A DNA stretch of 64,000 bases, from the NCBI GenBank assembly GCA_002298335.1, contig DBNK01000025.1, positions 7,092-71,091 on the forward strand. Direction: 5' to 3'. This document shows, one piece after another, positions 35,217 to 44,547 of this stretch (its first letter is position 1; each line of letters begins with the position of its first letter). The DNA is from Thalassolituus sp. UBA674. GTDB lineage: Bacteria; Pseudomonadota; Gammaproteobacteria; Pseudomonadales; Oceanobacteraceae. The notes below the pieces were generated by a model, which was not told the DNA's origin, ran no database searches, and was given only the letters and a program-made list of their open reading frames with translations. The position numbers and the translations under genes are program-made.

Positions 35217-37069
35217 AACCTTTGAACAGATAATGTAACAGCTGATTTCCTGGAAAATTCGACCTCAATGAAAACTATGCCCTTAAAGTTTCTTAAACGT
35301 ATAATTGACTCAGCTCCAGAGTGATTGTTGTCGTCACTATACCATTTGATAACTTCAGGACTTTGAAAATCATCACTATCCTCAGGGGCTTCTGATCCGT
35401 CCATGGCAATACCCGTATTTATTAAAATTGAGTTTTCAGCATTCTCAATTACATTAGAATCAAGCTCTAAGGAGAAAATACCAATGCATAATTCATTATC
35501 AGAAGATGGAATAATCTTAACGAATGATGACTTCTTGATTTTGATATGATTGACTTTTGAACGTTTGCCTTTTTTTGCTATTCGTTTTTTAGTATCAGAA
35601 TCGCCACCATAATAACTTTGCAGTGTTCCATTCATCAGAAAACTCCCTAATAGCTTACTGATTTCAGCGACAGACTGGCCGTCGCTGGATCCAGAGTGAC
35701 GGATCGGATTGGCAACTGTATAAGCTGATTCCTTTAGTTTTTTAAGAGCTACATTTACATAGGTCTTTTCTTTACTTTTTGGTAGGTTGTCCGGAATCCA
35801 GTCATCATGTGCTGGTGGTTCTGCTTTCGCAAAGGCGTCCTCAACATCCTCATAACATCTGAATACACCAGCCCAGTGCATTCTGTTATCCGCTAACGGC
35901 GCTCCTTCCATGTATTTAACAACAAGCTCGACGGGACGCATTAAGGCGATATGATTGATTTGTTCTGGTATAAGGTTGATTTTTGAATTCGGGAAGGGAA
36001 CAGATCCGCCATTTATATCTTTTTTGATACTCAATGCACCCAGATCTTTAAGTGGCCGCTGACTTCTGATGATTTGTAGCCCATCTGAATTATTTCTCAA
36101 TTGATCCATTGCTTCACAGAAAAGATCCATTGGTGGAGTGTATTCAGGTGCTTTTACCGTAATACTTTCATTATTTAGCATCAGCTTAACATTCAGCCGC
36201 TTTTCCTCTGGGGTTGAGTGCATCATTCGCGGCCAGAAATACCATAAGATTACTTCTTCTATAGAGGCCATCAACTCCGCTGAGCTTGGAGCATCCTCTC
36301 CCTGGAGGAAAACCGGATCAACAATACTTATAGTCGTTCCTGTAAGGCGCTCGGTTCTGCTCATAACGCCAAGTGCTTTTGTAATCGAATCAGCATCATC
36401 GTTAATTGCAGGTTCTGCAATACCTCCACTATCGCAGCGGCCCCACCAGTGCCGTCCTGTATACCTTAGAATAGCCGCATCTTTTTCTGTAGTTTCGAAC
36501 GCTTCTCCGAGGTGGCAGCCGATAAACCGACGTACTGATGTCCCCTGATAATTTGTTTGTGAATCAACAAGAATGGTAGAGATTTCACTACTTAGATAGA
36601 GAGCTGTCTTTCCGTAACCATACGTACCACCTCCATGGTGAGTATCCCTTCTGGAACCAATATTTCTCAAGAAATCGATAAAATCTGTATCGCGACATCC
36701 TGGTGGTATTCTGTCTGCGCGTGTTGGCCCAGTGAGTCCGACTGTACCAATATCGGATATTTCGAGCATCCAGCGCGTCGATCTCTGAGCCAACTCTTTA
36801 AATCTTGAACTCGATTTGGAATCTGGAATTGAATGGCTAAGAACGACATTTTCAAGGGTATCTCTTTCCTTTTCGGATAACTCTCTTAGCCTTATTATGA
36901 CTGTTGGTCCTTTTCCTTTTTTAGCAGCGTCACATGAATTCTGGAGGGCCTCACGTATTACCGTTGATAGCAGGTCTAAGGTAGGTGTGCCCAACAGTTT
37001 TTTGAACCCGTCTGCTGCAAGGTTTCCTGATGCTGAATAAGGCTCGGACTGCAAAGATAAAGGTATCAT
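35213..37069 (-). CDS. MORC/MutL-like GHKL ATPase
   Basis: 618 residues. The GHKL ATP-binding fold is clear at the N-terminus: N-box VIREALQNSCDA (Glu40, Asn44, Asp47), G1 EISDIGTVGLTG (Asp106), and a glycine lid HHGGGTYGYGKTALYL (146-154). A transducer-like region and a C-terminal domain with a Lys-rich patch (about residues 500-520) follow. Prokaryotic relatives in restriction clusters were proposed as ancestors of eukaryotic MORC ATPases; ATP-driven dimer clamping on DNA is the expected mechanism. Its ends overlap the DUF4420-like gene upstream and the 300-residue gene downstream by 4 bp each. Confidence 0.88.
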   Translation of the reverse strand: MIPLSLQSEPYSASGNLAADGFKKLLGTPTLDLLSTVIREALQNSCDAAKKGKGPTVIIRLRELSEKERDTLENVVLSHSIPDSKSSSRFKELAQRSTRWMLEISDIGTVGLTGPTRADRIPPGCRDTDFIDFLRNIGSRRDTHHGGGTYGYGKTALYLSSEISTILVDSQTNYQGTSVRRFIGCHLGEAFETTEKDAAILRYTGRHWWGRCDSGGIAEPAINDDADSITKALGVMSRTERLTGTTISIVDPVFLQGEDAPSSAELMASIEEVILWYFWPRMMHSTPEEKRLNVKLMLNNESITVKAPEYTPPMDLFCEAMDQLRNNSDGLQIIRSQRPLKDLGALSIKKDINGGSVPFPNSKINLIPEQINHIALMRPVELVVKYMEGAPLADNRMHWAGVFRCYEDVEDAFAKAEPPAHDDWIPDNLPKSKEKTYVNVALKKLKESAYTVANPIRHSGSSDGQSVAEISKLLGSFLMNGTLQSYYGGDSDTKKRIAKKGKRSKVNHIKIKKSSFVKIIPSSDNELCIGIFSLELDSNVIENAENSILINTGIAMDGSEAPEDSDDFQSPEVIKWYSDDNNHSGAESIIRLRNFKGIVFIEVEFSRKSAVTLSVQRL

Positions 37070-38091
37070 CCTGTTATTATCCCTTTGAATATTGAGGGTA
37101 CCTGCGCGGGGAGAATGATATACTCCTCCGCTTGGGATAAATCCACACTGTAGGATATATCCGATACTTTATCCCGCATATTACTCTGAATGTATTTAGG
37201 TATAAGTCTGGGGAAGTTGTCTTTAACCGTATACATTGATTGTCTGAATAGTTTAAAACGTGACTGATTCCATTCCGGAGAGTCAGGATCTTCGCAACCA
37301 CATTCTCGCAGCAAATGTCTTATTTCCAAGTGGGCTGAGGTAAGAGCTGTTATTTCTCTGAAAAGACTACTTATGCTGAGCTCACCTTGATTTACTTCTT
37401 CTATAGTCAGGTTGAAGAGGTAAAGATCGCTTCCTTCTGGTTCCAGAAGCTGTTCAAGTGATGAAATTTTTATTTCATACTGTGAGTGTACTGAGGTGGT
37501 TTTCACTTCTATCGTAATATCTCTGCCGTTGAAATCGTGCCGGTTGCCCTGAGGACCATTCCAACATCTCCAGGCGTCGGGGGAACAACGAAGAAGTTCA
37601 CGGAGCGTATATAATTCTCCAACAAGACCACGTACCTTTTTCTTGTCGGGTATTTCTGAAGAAAAAAGTTGCCTGTATTCCTCAAAAGTTTCGGTAACAC
37701 TTCTGACAGCTGGTATACCTGACAGCACCTTTTGAATTACATCAATAATGAACCTGAAGAAAATCTCGTCCAGCTCAGGACTGGTATTTTTAATATCCAG
37801 ATACTTCTGTTTCTGGCCAGACAGACTGTATAGTCCGGTTGTAAAAACTAAAGACTTTCCGGAATAGCTGTTACTTATTTTTTCATCACGACTTACAGGT
37901 ATAAGCACTTTAGCTTCACCCGAGGGTCCAAGACCTATTCTGATCTTTCCCTCGGATGTACTGGCGTCGATAAATCGTGATGGTATTTCTTCCTTTGTTT
38001 CGTAACATCCCGATCGCCTGAGCTCACTGATTTGAAGGGCCAGATGTTCTGCTTCAATAGGATGTTGTTGATCAGTCGTCATCTTCATCAT
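37066..38091 (-). CDS. PD-(D/E)XK nuclease-like protein (DUF4420 type)
   Basis: 341 residues. The nuclease core is visible in the middle: GLVGELYTL (Glu159), then RHDFNGRDITIEVKTTS with Asp186 and Glu195-x-Lys197, the classic acidic-acidic-Lys arrangement. Such proteins accompany Z1 helicase-like and MORC ATPase genes and are the predicted restriction endonuclease. The start lies within the Z1 gene (overlap up to 20 bp; ATGs at 38091, 38088 and 38082). Catalytic residues intact. Confidence 0.87.
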   Translation of the reverse strand: MMKMTTDQQHPIEAEHLALQISELRRSGCYETKEEIPSRFIDASTSEGKIRIGLGPSGEAKVLIPVSRDEKISNSYSGKSLVFTTGLYSLSGQKQKYLDIKNTSPELDEIFFRFIIDVIQKVLSGIPAVRSVTETFEEYRQLFSSEIPDKKKVRGLVGELYTLRELLRCSPDAWRCWNGPQGNRHDFNGRDITIEVKTTSVHSQYEIKISSLEQLLEPEGSDLYLFNLTIEEVNQGELSISSLFREITALTSAHLEIRHLLRECGCEDPDSPEWNQSRFKLFRQSMYTVKDNFPRLIPKYIQSNMRDKVSDISYSVDLSQAEEYIILPAQVPSIFKGIITG

Positions 38092-40666
38092 CTGCTGACA
38101 ACGGATTGAGAACTACACTGACATATCTACCGCTTCCTGCTGGGTCTCCAGGAAAAACAATACCGTATCCAACAACGTGGTCTGCAGCGTTAAGCTTCTC
38201 TCTGTTAACCGAGGTTGAAACAGAATCTTTATCTATACAATAAAGTATAAGGAGAGGATTTTTTATCCGATCATTACGCCACTTTTTAACAGATTGCCAT
38301 TTACGAGGAATACTATCCGGCAGTGGTTCTTCACAATCGGTTATCACGTCCATCAGAGACATTAAGGCTTTAATATCCGCTGTTTTATCTGTGCCCGAAC
38401 GTAATTTCGCCCGATTTACTAAAGCTGGATCAGGTATAATACCCAGTGGTTTTCCTGATGTCTTAACATTTCGTTTATTAGGCTGGAATAAAACAACATT
38501 CCAAGATTCCATGTTTTTCCAATTTTTATCGATAAAATTGATAAGAAATTCAGGCTGAAGTTCTTTATGGTCTTCGTGAACCTGGTAGGAGTTAAAAAAA
38601 TCTTTAACGAGTCCGGCTGTTACACCCTGGTATACATAGTGAGATTTTAAAGTCGCTGATTTTAGACCAGACTTCTCCGCTGTGGAAATCAAATCTGCTG
38701 CAGCTTTCCAGTTGTTCAGAAGCAGATTTTTTTCATCCGTATAAAATTTGAATGTCTGGCGGTGCTGTCCACTAAAGTTAATATCACATGCCTGTGAATT
38801 ACGCATTTTGTTTCTTGCCGTGATCTGCATCCCAGGAATCTGTCGAATACGGACAGCAAAATCCATTGGCGTCATGCCCGGCTGCTCAATGTATTGCTGG
38901 ATATCAGCCCTGACTTCCGCTTCAATATTGGCCATGTCCCTGAATGCTATTGCAATATCTTCGGGCATCCAGATTCTGGGAATATCTTCATAACCCCGGC
39001 GGTATCCAAACCAGCGGCCCATCTGAAGCAATGTATCGTATTGGTTCGTAGATCGGATAAAGTAGCTGACAGACAGTCCTTCCAGTGTGAGGCCCCTTGA
39101 AAGTACCGTACCGCCGACAACGAGGTAAATTTTATCTCCGCCACTGTAGTCAATGCGGTCTTCAGTATCGCTTTCTCCGTTCTCAATCGGATATTGGAGT
39201 TCGTCCAGTACTTGTTTAATAAATGGTTTCAGGTCTTCAATGGAAGACTCAAATGGTTTGCCTGCTCTGCCACTTTCTCCTGACCAGATCTCCTCCATTA
39301 AATGACCGGTAGTACCGGATGCATTTATGAGTGAGTTCTTGTTCGATGCAATCCACTGACGGATGATTTTAGAAACACGTGTATGCAGAACGGTATAAAC
39401 AGATGTATGAACCAACATCGTTATGTGGCCTGATAAATTCCTGCGCAGCCTATCAGCAGAAGACATAATGAAATAGATAACTGCCTCACTAAGACTGTCA
39501 GGCATACCCGGGTAAAAGTCCTCTCTACTTATTTCAGCCTTTTTATGGTCAATCAGTGGGAGTTCCTCAGGCGGGATATAGCGGATCATGTCCAGGCCTT
39601 CCTCAGAAGAGTCTGGATTTTCGGCGTCAATAGGGTCTCTCCCGAAAAGCTGTGCTGCACCAAAATAACCATTGGGTTGCGAAAGGCTGGTTATGAAATT
39701 CTTAGGATACAGGTCATCTAATTGCCCATCTTCAACGGGGTAAGGGTTGATAAGCACGTTTGCAAATGGCGTTGCTGTATATCCTACGTAGGTAATTGCC
39801 GGAATTTCTTTTGTAATTTTTCTTATAAGAGCATTAATTGCGGTGAGATCCTTTTCTTCATCGCTTTTACCGCTGTTTACACTTGCAGAATCACATTCGT
39901 CATCAATGACAAGAACACGCATTCCATTTTTAATGACAGATGACGTATCTGCTAGTGTTTGAAGAAGTTTTTTCAGGGGGGATACATTTTTCTTCAATAC
40001 TGCGAGATTAGCAGATCCGGGGGCTATCCTCGGAAAACCTCCATTGGCTAACCTGCGGAAATCACCATCATCATCACCGCTAGTCAGCCTGTTCCATTTT
40101 GTTGGTTCTCTGTTTACCAGATCTTCTTCCATTCGCATCTGAGTCTGCTTGCGCAGCGCATTGGTCAAGCCGGCCAGAATGATTACGAAGTTATAACCAG
40201 CATCTACCGCCTTAGCGATAGTTGCGGTCATGTTTGCTGTTTTCCCACTCTGAACGTAGCCGACTACGAGTCCCCGATAAGAAAACTTATCTTTCAATGG
40301 ATTTGCCAAAAGGGACACTACTTCTGTCGATTCAGCGTCGATACTTCTGATGGTATCAGGCGCCCAATTTTTCGTGTATTCGAGGTAGTTGGCTAGCCGA
40401 TGCCAGTTGTGATGGTTTTCTTCAGTTCCAAAATACCAGTCTTCATGAACATCATAAATTGAATGTTTCTGGAGATTTTCAGTCTTGACCTCTGTGGCCT
40501 GAATATGTGCATAAGCGTCTTCTATGGCTTGCAAATTCTCATTATCCAAGGCCCCGACACTTGAAAGAAGATCTTTTAGTTGCTGTACAGCCGTTTCGAG
40601 ATTGCCAGTAGAAGCGCGGTTTGATTTGATTTGATGGACGTAGGTGTCAATTTTAGGGGAGCTCAT
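38072..40666 (-). CDS. Z1-domain superfamily-II helicase-like ATPase
   Basis: 864 residues. Walker A GLVVGYVQSGKTANM (GYVQSGKT 136-143), Walker B VLVIDDECDSA (255-259), motif III-like YVGYTATPFANV, the Z1 domain with YLVVGGTVLSRGLTLEGL, and motif VI-like LLQMGRWFGYRRGYEDI. This set defines the Z1 helicase-like ATPases, predicted to translocate on DNA within MORC-type restriction systems. The C-terminus ends in an acidic tail (DDEDDD). It starts 76 bp after the methyltransferase stop, in a gap holding GCTTA/TAAGC arms (around 40690). Confidence 0.92.
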   Translation of the reverse strand: MSSPKIDTYVHQIKSNRASTGNLETAVQQLKDLLSSVGALDNENLQAIEDAYAHIQATEVKTENLQKHSIYDVHEDWYFGTEENHHNWHRLANYLEYTKNWAPDTIRSIDAESTEVVSLLANPLKDKFSYRGLVVGYVQSGKTANMTATIAKAVDAGYNFVIILAGLTNALRKQTQMRMEEDLVNREPTKWNRLTSGDDDGDFRRLANGGFPRIAPGSANLAVLKKNVSPLKKLLQTLADTSSVIKNGMRVLVIDDECDSASVNSGKSDEEKDLTAINALIRKITKEIPAITYVGYTATPFANVLINPYPVEDGQLDDLYPKNFITSLSQPNGYFGAAQLFGRDPIDAENPDSSEEGLDMIRYIPPEELPLIDHKKAEISREDFYPGMPDSLSEAVIYFIMSSADRLRRNLSGHITMLVHTSVYTVLHTRVSKIIRQWIASNKNSLINASGTTGHLMEEIWSGESGRAGKPFESSIEDLKPFIKQVLDELQYPIENGESDTEDRIDYSGGDKIYLVVGGTVLSRGLTLEGLSVSYFIRSTNQYDTLLQMGRWFGYRRGYEDIPRIWMPEDIAIAFRDMANIEAEVRADIQQYIEQPGMTPMDFAVRIRQIPGMQITARNKMRNSQACDINFSGQHRQTFKFYTDEKNLLLNNWKAAADLISTAEKSGLKSATLKSHYVYQGVTAGLVKDFFNSYQVHEDHKELQPEFLINFIDKNWKNMESWNVVLFQPNKRNVKTSGKPLGIIPDPALVNRAKLRSGTDKTADIKALMSLMDVITDCEEPLPDSIPRKWQSVKKWRNDRIKNPLLILYCIDKDSVSTSVNREKLNAADHVVGYGIVFPGDPAGSGRYVSVVLNPLSADDEDDD

Positions 40667-40742
40667 CCTTGCGGCCTTTGACTATCTGCTTAGCAATTAA
40701 GCCATTCTGATAGAAAGGTTTATTAGTTACAAGAATGACTGT

Positions 40743-42320
40743 CTATTTTATGATCTTCGCTACTATAGCAGCCAGTTTCACAGCCAAATACGGAGGCACC
40801 GCATTCCCAACCTGAACATATTGTTCAGTTCGGTTTCCTTCAAAGAAGTAGTTGTCCGGGAAGGTCTGAATACGGGCAGCCTCCCGAACCGTTAGACTTC
40901 TGCATTGAGTAGGGTCGGGGTGTATGAAGTAATGCCCGTCTTTCGAGATATGGCTGGTTACGGTTGTCGCCGGCCGACCATAGCGCTGCACGCGGAAGCG
41001 ATCTGCGAATTTTCCAGTCTTCCAGTTCGCATGATTTGGCGCCAGACACTCTGGATAGTCTTCTGATTTTGGGAACGGCTTGTCTGTGTCGCCATGGATT
41101 TCAGGCAACGCCCAGCATGCGCTGAACAGGTAGCGGCCAAGGTCGCTGTTCATATGTCCGCGCGATTCATGATTCAGAACTTTCTTTGGTTTATCTGTAG
41201 TCAGCCACCGCTTCAGATTTTGTGGTACATCATTACTGATAGCTGGCTTATCGTAGTTCATAGCTTTCGTGGGTGCATCACTTCTTAATCTGGCCAGTGA
41301 AGCACTCATTGCACCCAAGACATCACCGTAGTGTTTATTTGATTTCAGTTCATTACGGACAAGGCGAAAGTTTTGAGCGACAACATCACGCCAGGCATCG
41401 CTGCTATCACCTTGTTTCGATAGTTTACTACGCAGAGCTGGCAAGCCAGCGAGCATGCTTTCAATAGGTACTTGTTCTGCTGGCTTTAGTTGTTCTGGAG
41501 ATGATGCATTCAGAACATCCTCCGAGATTCCAAGCAGAATCACACGGTGCCGGGTCTGAGGTATGCCAAACTCCTCTGCGCGAATAATGAAGTCGTGATG
41601 ATTGCTGTATCCGGTAGACACCAGATCTTTACTATCCGGTGCTTTCACGAAGGAGAATATGCGGTAGCTCTTACCGTTTTTCTGGTTTTCGATGATAGCA
41701 GCAGGGTTTGTCAGGTCACTCAGTATTTTGGGAAAGATCAGTTCACCGTCTACCTTAGATGACAGAATTCCTTTTACGTTTTCCATAACAAATACATCAG
41801 GCTCAATAATTGAAAGAACCTGGAGGTATTCTTTGTACAGAAAATGTCTGTGATCTTCTTTAGCATTGTATTCTTTGATGCCCATGTTGCGTGCGCGCCC
41901 GACCAGGGAGTACGCCTGACAAGGCGGGCCACCAATTACGATCCATGGCTCACCTTTGTGCTCTTTTTTGAGCGCATGAAGACGTTTATGAATTCGCTCG
42001 TTATCGTCTCCGAGCGCTGTGGGCTGGCCCATAGTTTCGCGTATAGCATCTGCCCACTCAGCAGGGTGCTGTTCTATCAGGGAGTCTTTAGATATGCGGC
42101 CTTCCACGTAATCGAAGTAAGCTTTGGTTTTGCCCTGCGCTATTAGCTTCCGGAACATGGCTCTCAGCGTGAGGGTTCGGTGGGCACTGCTTTCTTTTTC
42201 AACAGACATACGGATCTGAAAAGGTCTTTCACCATCGTTGTCAGTGAACGAGCTGAAGCCTTCTCCAAGGCCACCCGGGCCGGCGAAAAGGTCGATGATG
42301 TTGATCTGTTGCTTTTTCAT
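40743..42320 (-). CDS. DNA (cytosine-5-)-methyltransferase
   Basis: 525 residues. Motif I IIDLFAGPGGLGEGF, motif IV GGPPCQAYSLVGRAR with catalytic Cys134, motif VI FVMENVKGI (Glu180), motif VIII QTRHRVILLGI, a long target-recognition region, motif IX/X RFPDNYFF-like (IQTFPDNYFFEG) and QVGNAVPPYLAVKLA. It protects host DNA in the restriction system; the recognition sequence cannot be deduced. It is divergent from vsr, with 71 bp between the starts. AGGAAG lies upstream of the ATG. Composition is less A+T-rich than that of the downstream genes. Confidence 0.96.
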   Translation of the reverse strand: MKKQQINIIDLFAGPGGLGEGFSSFTDNDGERPFQIRMSVEKESSAHRTLTLRAMFRKLIAQGKTKAYFDYVEGRISKDSLIEQHPAEWADAIRETMGQPTALGDDNERIHKRLHALKKEHKGEPWIVIGGPPCQAYSLVGRARNMGIKEYNAKEDHRHFLYKEYLQVLSIIEPDVFVMENVKGILSSKVDGELIFPKILSDLTNPAAIIENQKNGKSYRIFSFVKAPDSKDLVSTGYSNHHDFIIRAEEFGIPQTRHRVILLGISEDVLNASSPEQLKPAEQVPIESMLAGLPALRSKLSKQGDSSDAWRDVVAQNFRLVRNELKSNKHYGDVLGAMSASLARLRSDAPTKAMNYDKPAISNDVPQNLKRWLTTDKPKKVLNHESRGHMNSDLGRYLFSACWALPEIHGDTDKPFPKSEDYPECLAPNHANWKTGKFADRFRVQRYGRPATTVTSHISKDGHYFIHPDPTQCRSLTVREAARIQTFPDNYFFEGNRTEQYVQVGNAVPPYLAVKLAAIVAKIIK

Positions 42321-42391
42321 GTAGAAGCACTTCCTGATTGTGCGGCAGAATAAAGCTCTTTGGTTCTAAATTCCAGGTTAAGAAAGGTCTG
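42321..42391. promoter_or_regulatory. Divergent methyltransferase/vsr promoter region
   Basis: 71 bp separating the divergent starts. It must contain the promoters for both directions unless transcription enters from outside. No clear palindromic operator seen. Confidence 0.4.
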
Positions 42392-42847
42392 ATGTCAGAC
42401 GTTCACTCTCCTTCTGCCCGCAGCCGGAATATGTCGGCAATCCGGGGTAAAGACACAAAGCCGGAAATGCTGATCCGACGGGTTTTGCATGCCCGTGGCT
42501 TCCGTTACCGGTTGCACAGCCGCAAGCTGCCAGGCTCTCCAGATCTTGTATTCCCCAAATATCATGCCGTTATACTGATACATGGCTGTTTCTGGCATAT
42601 GCATGAATGCGAAGCCTTCCGTTGGCCTTCTTCCCGGGCGGAGTGGTGGCGTGACAAACTCATGGCAAATCACGTCAGGGATCTCCGGAATGTGGATGAG
42701 CTCCAGAAGCAGGGCTGGCGCGTTGCGATTGTCTGGGAATGCTCGCTCCGGGGAAAGGTGAGGCTTTCAGAACAATCTCTGGCCTCAGCTCTGGTTGAAT
42801 GGCTCAGGTCTGATGTCAGACTGCTCAGTATTCCTCACGATGTCTGA
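42392..42847 (+). CDS. vsr: Very-short-patch repair endonuclease
   Basis: 151 residues from ATG 42392 (AAGAAAGG upstream). Vsr signature SRNMSAIRGKDTKPEMLIRR, then GSPDLVFPKYHAVILIHGCFWH with catalytic Asp and the Zn/His region (HMHECEAFRWP), and WWRDKLMANHVRD. It nicks T:G mismatches left by deamination of 5-methylcytosine, which fits the adjacent C5 methyltransferase. Last 23 bp overlap the convergent 123-residue gene. Confidence 0.94.
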   Translation: MSDVHSPSARSRNMSAIRGKDTKPEMLIRRVLHARGFRYRLHSRKLPGSPDLVFPKYHAVILIHGCFWHMHECEAFRWPSSRAEWWRDKLMANHVRDLRNVDELQKQGWRVAIVWECSLRGKVRLSEQSLASALVEWLRSDVRLLSIPHDV

Positions 42848-43196
42848 CAAGGGCTCGTGTTTTCAGCCAGTCTTCTGCCGCTTCAATAATCCGGTTTAAA
42901 AGCACGCACTGATTATTAACAGTCAGGTCCGGCCAGTCTGAAAAGCTGCCTGCGAGGGGATCAGGATGTTGCTCATCAATGAGATACATATTGGCATCCA
43001 CAGCTTCATGTAATTCAGAAAAGGCTGAGACATCAGGAGAGTGCACGCCCCGCAGAATATCTTCCCGGATCATTTCTATCGCCACAGACGATCTGTACCT
43101 GACGATGCTTTCAAGGCAGACAGGGTCGGGAGTTTCAGTTTTTGGTGTAAAGTTGCCAGCGTCCAGCAGCACGGATACGTTGCGGGTGATGTCCAT
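42825..43196 (-). CDS. Small hypothetical protein under a LexA-type box
   Basis: 123 residues, acidic and helical, no signal peptide. I do not recognise it. It has a strong ribosome site (AAGGAGATTGAT) and a perfect LexA-type palindrome just upstream, so expression during DNA damage is plausible. Its 3' end overlaps vsr tail to tail by 23 bp. Could be an SOS-controlled accessory of the island or an unrelated cargo gene. Confidence 0.7.
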   Translation of the reverse strand: MDITRNVSVLLDAGNFTPKTETPDPVCLESIVRYRSSVAIEMIREDILRGVHSPDVSAFSELHEAVDANMYLIDEQHPDPLAGSFSDWPDLTVNNQCVLLNRIIEAAEDWLKTRALVRHREEY

Positions 43197-43211
43197 ATCA
43201 ATCTCCTTGTA

Positions 43212-43227
43212 CTGTATTTAAATACAG
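43212..43227. promoter_or_regulatory. LexA-type SOS box
   Basis: CTGTATTTAAATACAG, a perfect CTGT-N8-ACAG palindrome whose symmetry extends to 43210-43229. It lies just upstream of the ribosome site of the 123-residue gene and overlaps a TATACT-like -10 on the minus strand. Confidence 0.75.
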
Positions 43228-43307
43228 TATAAAAAAGGAACCATTCTGTAAAGCTGAATTTATTTTCATTTAGATAATATTATGCCAAATAAGAAATGTA
43301 TGGTTAT

Positions 43308-43680
43308 TCAGAATAAGTCAGCCCGAATTCTTCCCTGCCATCCCGTCACGGCTGCCATCAACGCTGCGATTACTAACAGCAGAGCACTTGCGATAAAGGT
43401 CACGAGGTGGCCGCCGCCATAAAATAAGATCCCGCCAACCGTTGAACCAAGGATGATCGACATCTGAATAATGGCGACCATAGTCCGTCTCCGGCGTCGT
43501 TTGGGAGTGTCTGTACCGATCGGGCCAACCAAGCGCCCGGGATGGATCAATCACGACTGTGCCTGCCAGCCCGTTGATGCCGATCAGGAGCAGGATGGCA
43601 GGCCAGACGACGGTGGTAGGAACCACGGGCATCAGGCAACCCCGGAGAGCTGCAACGACGTGGTCGGATGCGATCACATG
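43308..43680 (-). pseudogene. Remnant of an MFS transporter 3' end
   Basis: Two overlapping minus-strand frames together resemble the end of an AraJ/drug-exporter-like MFS protein: WPAILLLIGINGLAG in one frame, then AIIQMSIILGSTVGGILF and FIASALLLVIAALMAA in another. The frame changes between them and the 5' half is missing, so it is a decayed fragment. The sequence on either side (43233-43307, 43681-43755) holds no other gene I can see. Confidence 0.65.
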
Positions 43681-43755
43681 GATCTCCGACCCGTTAAGAC
43701 GGTGCGATAAAAGTCACCGTTTTCTGCTTTGACATTTACATACCGCGCTTCTGGT

Positions 43756-44409
43756 CTATGATTCCTGTTCCTGTCGCCGTGTTTCTGATGATGCGTTGTC
43801 GCTGTTGCTGCGGTTTTCGTGTCGTCTGACCCAGGCGCTGACAAAGGCGGCACCGAGCAGTTTGCCGAATACCGACATCAGCCAGTTGGGAAAGGTCAGG
43901 AAGCCGGCGCCGAACAGGAAGACGGTGGTATCGAGTGGGGCGGCAAACAGGCTGGAGAGCATCACCCGTGTCGACAGGCGGTAACGGGTGAAGGTAAACA
44001 GTAACCAGTCGAGTAATTCGGCAATGGCAAAGGCACTGGCTGAGGCAATAGCGATCTGTGGGTTGGCGTAATAAAAAGACCAGCCGACACCGATCACCAT
44101 GGCCACCAGAACCTTGTGCTGCATTTCGCGCTGGGCAAAGTCGCGCACCACCAGGATCAGGCCGGTGACGATGGTGACGGGATTGAAGCCGAATTCCGGT
44201 GCAAACGGCAGCTGCCACTGGGGCGCCCAGCCGAAGCTCCAGTTCACAAAAGGGATCAGTGCCACATAGACCATGCCCCAGACACGCCCACCCAGGCGCC
44301 AGATCAGCAGGGCCGTGACGGCGTAGCAGAGCAGGACCAGAGGCAGGTGGTCAGGATCGCGGTAGGCAACCGCATTGATGAGGCCTTCGTGAAACGCACT
44401 CACCGGCAC
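43756..44409 (-). CDS. VUT-family (YhhQ-like) membrane transporter
   Basis: 217 residues with about six membrane segments. Family-like motifs: FNPVTIVTGLILVVRDFAQRE, then IAIASASAFAIAELLDWLLFTF and SLFAAPLDTTVFLFGAGF, as in queuosine-precursor (preQ0) transporters of the VUT group. The C-terminal tail is polar. No ATG fits; the frame opens with GTG at 44409 after an upstream in-frame stop near 44450. Substrate not certain. Confidence 0.75.
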   Translation of the reverse strand: MPVSAFHEGLINAVAYRDPDHLPLVLLCYAVTALLIWRLGGRVWGMVYVALIPFVNWSFGWAPQWQLPFAPEFGFNPVTIVTGLILVVRDFAQREMQHKVLVAMVIGVGWSFYYANPQIAIASASAFAIAELLDWLLFTFTRYRLSTRVMLSSLFAAPLDTTVFLFGAGFLTFPNWLMSVFGKLLGAAFVSAWVRRHENRSNSDNASSETRRQEQES

Positions 44410-44547
44410 TGGCCCGCGGAATGAAGAGGCATGATGGAATGCGCTTCAGATAGCAGGAAAAGGGTCACATTGTCCTCCGTGGTCATCTTTACTCGCTGTT
44501 GTGAATCGGCTATACAAAAAGGAATGGAGAAATACTCATGATATTTC

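Noticed and set aside
33589..43200. DISARM, BREX or type I restriction system
   Set aside because: No DrmA/B, PglZ or HsdR/S homologues seen; the Z1, GHKL and DUF4420-like set fits the MORC-type system instead.
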